From assembly GCA_019594195.1 (NCBI GenBank), contig JAFDTP010000095.1, positions 1-6,059 of the forward strand: a DNA stretch of 6,059 nt. The letters are read 5' to 3'. The position numbers and the translations under genes were made by a program. Under the pieces are notes generated by a model. The model saw only the letters and a list, made by a program, of their open reading frames with translations, was not told the origin of the DNA and did no database searches. This DNA comes from Thermoplasmata archaeon. GTDB taxonomy: Archaea; Thermoplasmatota; Thermoplasmata; Halarchaeoplasmatales; Halarchaeoplasmataceae. Positions 4,936 to 6,059 of the stretch are shown piece after piece (the stretch's first letter is position 1; each line of letters begins with the position of its first letter).

Positions 4936-6059
4936 ATGACATATCCTATATTGGAATTCAAAGAGAAGATAAAAAAAGAGATCAGTAGAGCGACTGAGAT
5001 GTCAGAAGAAGAGATAGATCTAGAAAGACCTCCAGAAGGGAGGGGAGAGTTCTCTTTCCCATGTTATCCTTTATCCCCTATACTCAAGGACGATCCGGAA
5101 AACATCGCTGAAGACCTTTCTACTGAAATAGAACTTGAAAAAGGAGGCGTAAAACAGAGCGGACCATATCTCAATTTCAGGATAGATGAGAAGTACCTTT
5201 CTGAGAAAACGATCAAAGATTCTTTGAACATGGGTAACGAATTCGGCACTTTTCCAGATAAAAATAAAAATATGATAGTAGAACACACCAGCGCTAATCC
5301 AAACGGTCCTTTACATGTAGGAAGAGCGAGAAATCCGATAATCGGTGATACCTTAGCTAGGATATACGATAAAATCGGATTTGACGTAGTGAGGGAGTAC
5401 TATGTAAACGATATAGGACGTCAGATGGCCATCCTCACATGGGGTTTGGAGAACCTCGAAGACTCCGATCTAAGCTCTCCAAGAAGAGATAAAGTCGATC
5501 ATGACCTTGTCAGGTATTATCAGGAAGCTAGTCGTCTTCTCGATGAAAACGAAGACCTGGAAAAAGAGATACGAGACATAATACGTGATATGGAGAGAGG
5601 TGATGATCGGATATTTTCTGCCTTGAAGGAGAATGCTGAAAGGGTCCTTTCAGGCATAACTGATTCTTTAGATAGATTGAATATAAAATTCGATAGTTTT
5701 GAACACGAATCCTCTCTGATAAAGGATGGTTCCGTGAAAGAAGCTATCGAGACACTGTCAAGACTTGATGAGACCGATATCGATAAGGGTGCACTGTTTT
5801 TCAATTTTGATGATGAAGAGATTTTCATAACAAGGGAGGATGGAACCAATCTTTATCCTGCTAGAGACATAGCTTACCATCTGTCCAAGGCGGAAAGGGC
5901 GGAAAAGCTGATCGATATTTTAGGGGAAGATCATAAATCACACGGGGAGTTCATAAAAAGAGCTCTTGAATCACTCGATGTAACACCTCCAGAAGGGAGG
6001 GGAGAGTTCTCTTTCCCATGTTATCCTTTATCCCCTATACTCAAGGACGATCCGGAAAA
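4936..6059 (+). CDS. argS: Arginyl-tRNA synthetase, 5' part (truncated by window edge, last 75 bases suspect)
   Basis: This is a class Ia synthetase that charges tRNA-Arg with arginine using ATP. The visible 374 codons begin at ATG 4936, 9 nt after the prf1 stop, with GAGGGG overlapping that stop as a weak ribosome site. Residues about 1-90 are the ArgRS N-terminal tRNA-binding domain (PPEGRGEFSFPCYPLSP). The catalytic core follows, with SANPNGPLHVGRARNPIIGDT (about 120-140) as the HIGH-type signature. Its fourth position is Arg instead of His, a variant I recall from other euryarchaeal ArgRS. VNDIGRQMA, then GTNLYPARDIAYHLSKAE and GEDHKSHGEFIKRALESLDV are all normal for the family. After residue 349 the sequence jumps back to a copy of residues 32-55 instead of the expected VFYEFV...MST stretch with the KMSKS-type signature. 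The KMSKS region and anticodon-binding domain are therefore not seen. Confidence 0.95.
   Translation, partial: MTYPILEFKEKIKKEISRATEMSEEEIDLERPPEGRGEFSFPCYPLSPILKDDPENIAEDLSTEIELEKGGVKQSGPYLNFRIDEKYLSEKTIKDSLNMGNEFGTFPDKNKNMIVEHTSANPNGPLHVGRARNPIIGDTLARIYDKIGFDVVREYYVNDIGRQMAILTWGLENLEDSDLSSPRRDKVDHDLVRYYQEASRLLDENEDLEKEIRDIIRDMERGDDRIFSALKENAERVLSGITDSLDRLNIKFDSFEHESSLIKDGSVKEAIETLSRLDETDIDKGALFFNFDDEEIFITREDGTNLYPARDIAYHLSKAERAEKLIDILGEDHKSHGEFIKRALESLDVTPPEGRGEFSFPCYPLSPILKDDPE
5028..5102 (+). repeat. argS: First copy of a 75-bp exact direct repeat (native position, argS N-terminus)
   Basis: It encodes argS residues 32-55 (PPEGRGEFSF and onward). This is where the ArgRS N-terminal domain normally has such a motif, so this copy is the authentic one. 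It is identical to 5985-6059. Confidence 0.95.
5985..6059 (+). repeat. Second copy of the 75-bp repeat, ending exactly at the window end (probable assembly artefact)
   Basis: All 75 bases match 5028-5102 at an offset of 957 nt, a multiple of three, so the reading frame continues through it. The copy runs to the very last base and replaces the conserved ArgRS core that should follow SLDV. With no divergence and such an implausible protein context, a misjoined contig end or an amplification chimera is the best explanation. Confidence 0.85.

Noticed and set aside
4737..5849. Minus-strand open frames at 4737-4961, 5064-5288, 5071-5286 and 5520-5849
   Set aside because: All are antisense to prf1 or argS, which have intact conserved motifs in frame.
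5985..6059. A genuine internal domain duplication in ArgRS
   Set aside because: The repeat is base-perfect, starts and ends without domain boundaries, removes essential catalytic sequence and stops exactly at the window edge, so an artefact is far more likely.

Overview
The window looks like chromosomal DNA from a euryarchaeote with a moderately low G+C content. The firmest evidence is the right half. It carries an archaeal/eukaryotic-type class 1 release factor (aRF1, with NIKS, YxCxxxF, GGQ and a four-cysteine zinc site), followed 9 nt later by an archaeal-type arginyl-tRNA synthetase. AT-rich TATA-like boxes sit close upstream of first genes, so several transcripts would be leaderless or nearly so, while internal operon genes have Shine-Dalgarno motifs. 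Proteins are moderately acidic (hand count for aRF1: about 84 Asp/Glu against 52 Lys/Arg). That fits some salt adaptation but does not prove it. I cannot name the genus.

The left half (about 1-3175) is an arsenic or metalloid resistance cluster in three transcription units. The first runs leftward: a small ArsR-family regulator and then an Acr3 arsenite efflux permease that runs off the left edge a few codons before its expected end. The second starts divergently, 130 bp away, and runs rightward. It holds a second ArsR-type regulator with the classical Cys-Val-Cys arsenite-sensing motif, ended by a T-run. The third runs leftward and converges on it: an ArsP/YraQ-type (COG0701) permease followed by a 77-residue thioredoxin-fold protein with a CAKC redox site. 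No arsenate reductase or arsenite methyltransferase is visible. The likely working model is that As(III) or a related thiol-reactive species relieves ArsR repression and induces Acr3 and the second permease. The CAKC protein would serve as a redox or metalloid-handling partner of that permease. Two inverted repeats lie in the arsR1 and permease promoters, where operators would be expected.

The middle (3145-3699) holds the permease promoter, a 58-residue two-helix membrane protein of unknown function with its own promoter, and the aRF1 promoter.

The right half (3700-6059) is the prf1-argS translation operon. The last 75 bases of the window exactly repeat bases 5028-5102 from the 5' part of argS and replace the sequence expected at that point in the synthetase. 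This is most likely a contig-end assembly or amplification artefact, so the final 75 bases should not be trusted as genomic order. I found no rRNA, tRNA, CRISPR array or insertion sequence. Apart from the end repeat, the window reads as known families in a compact arrangement. The points of real interest are the regulator/pump pairing and the candidate operators.
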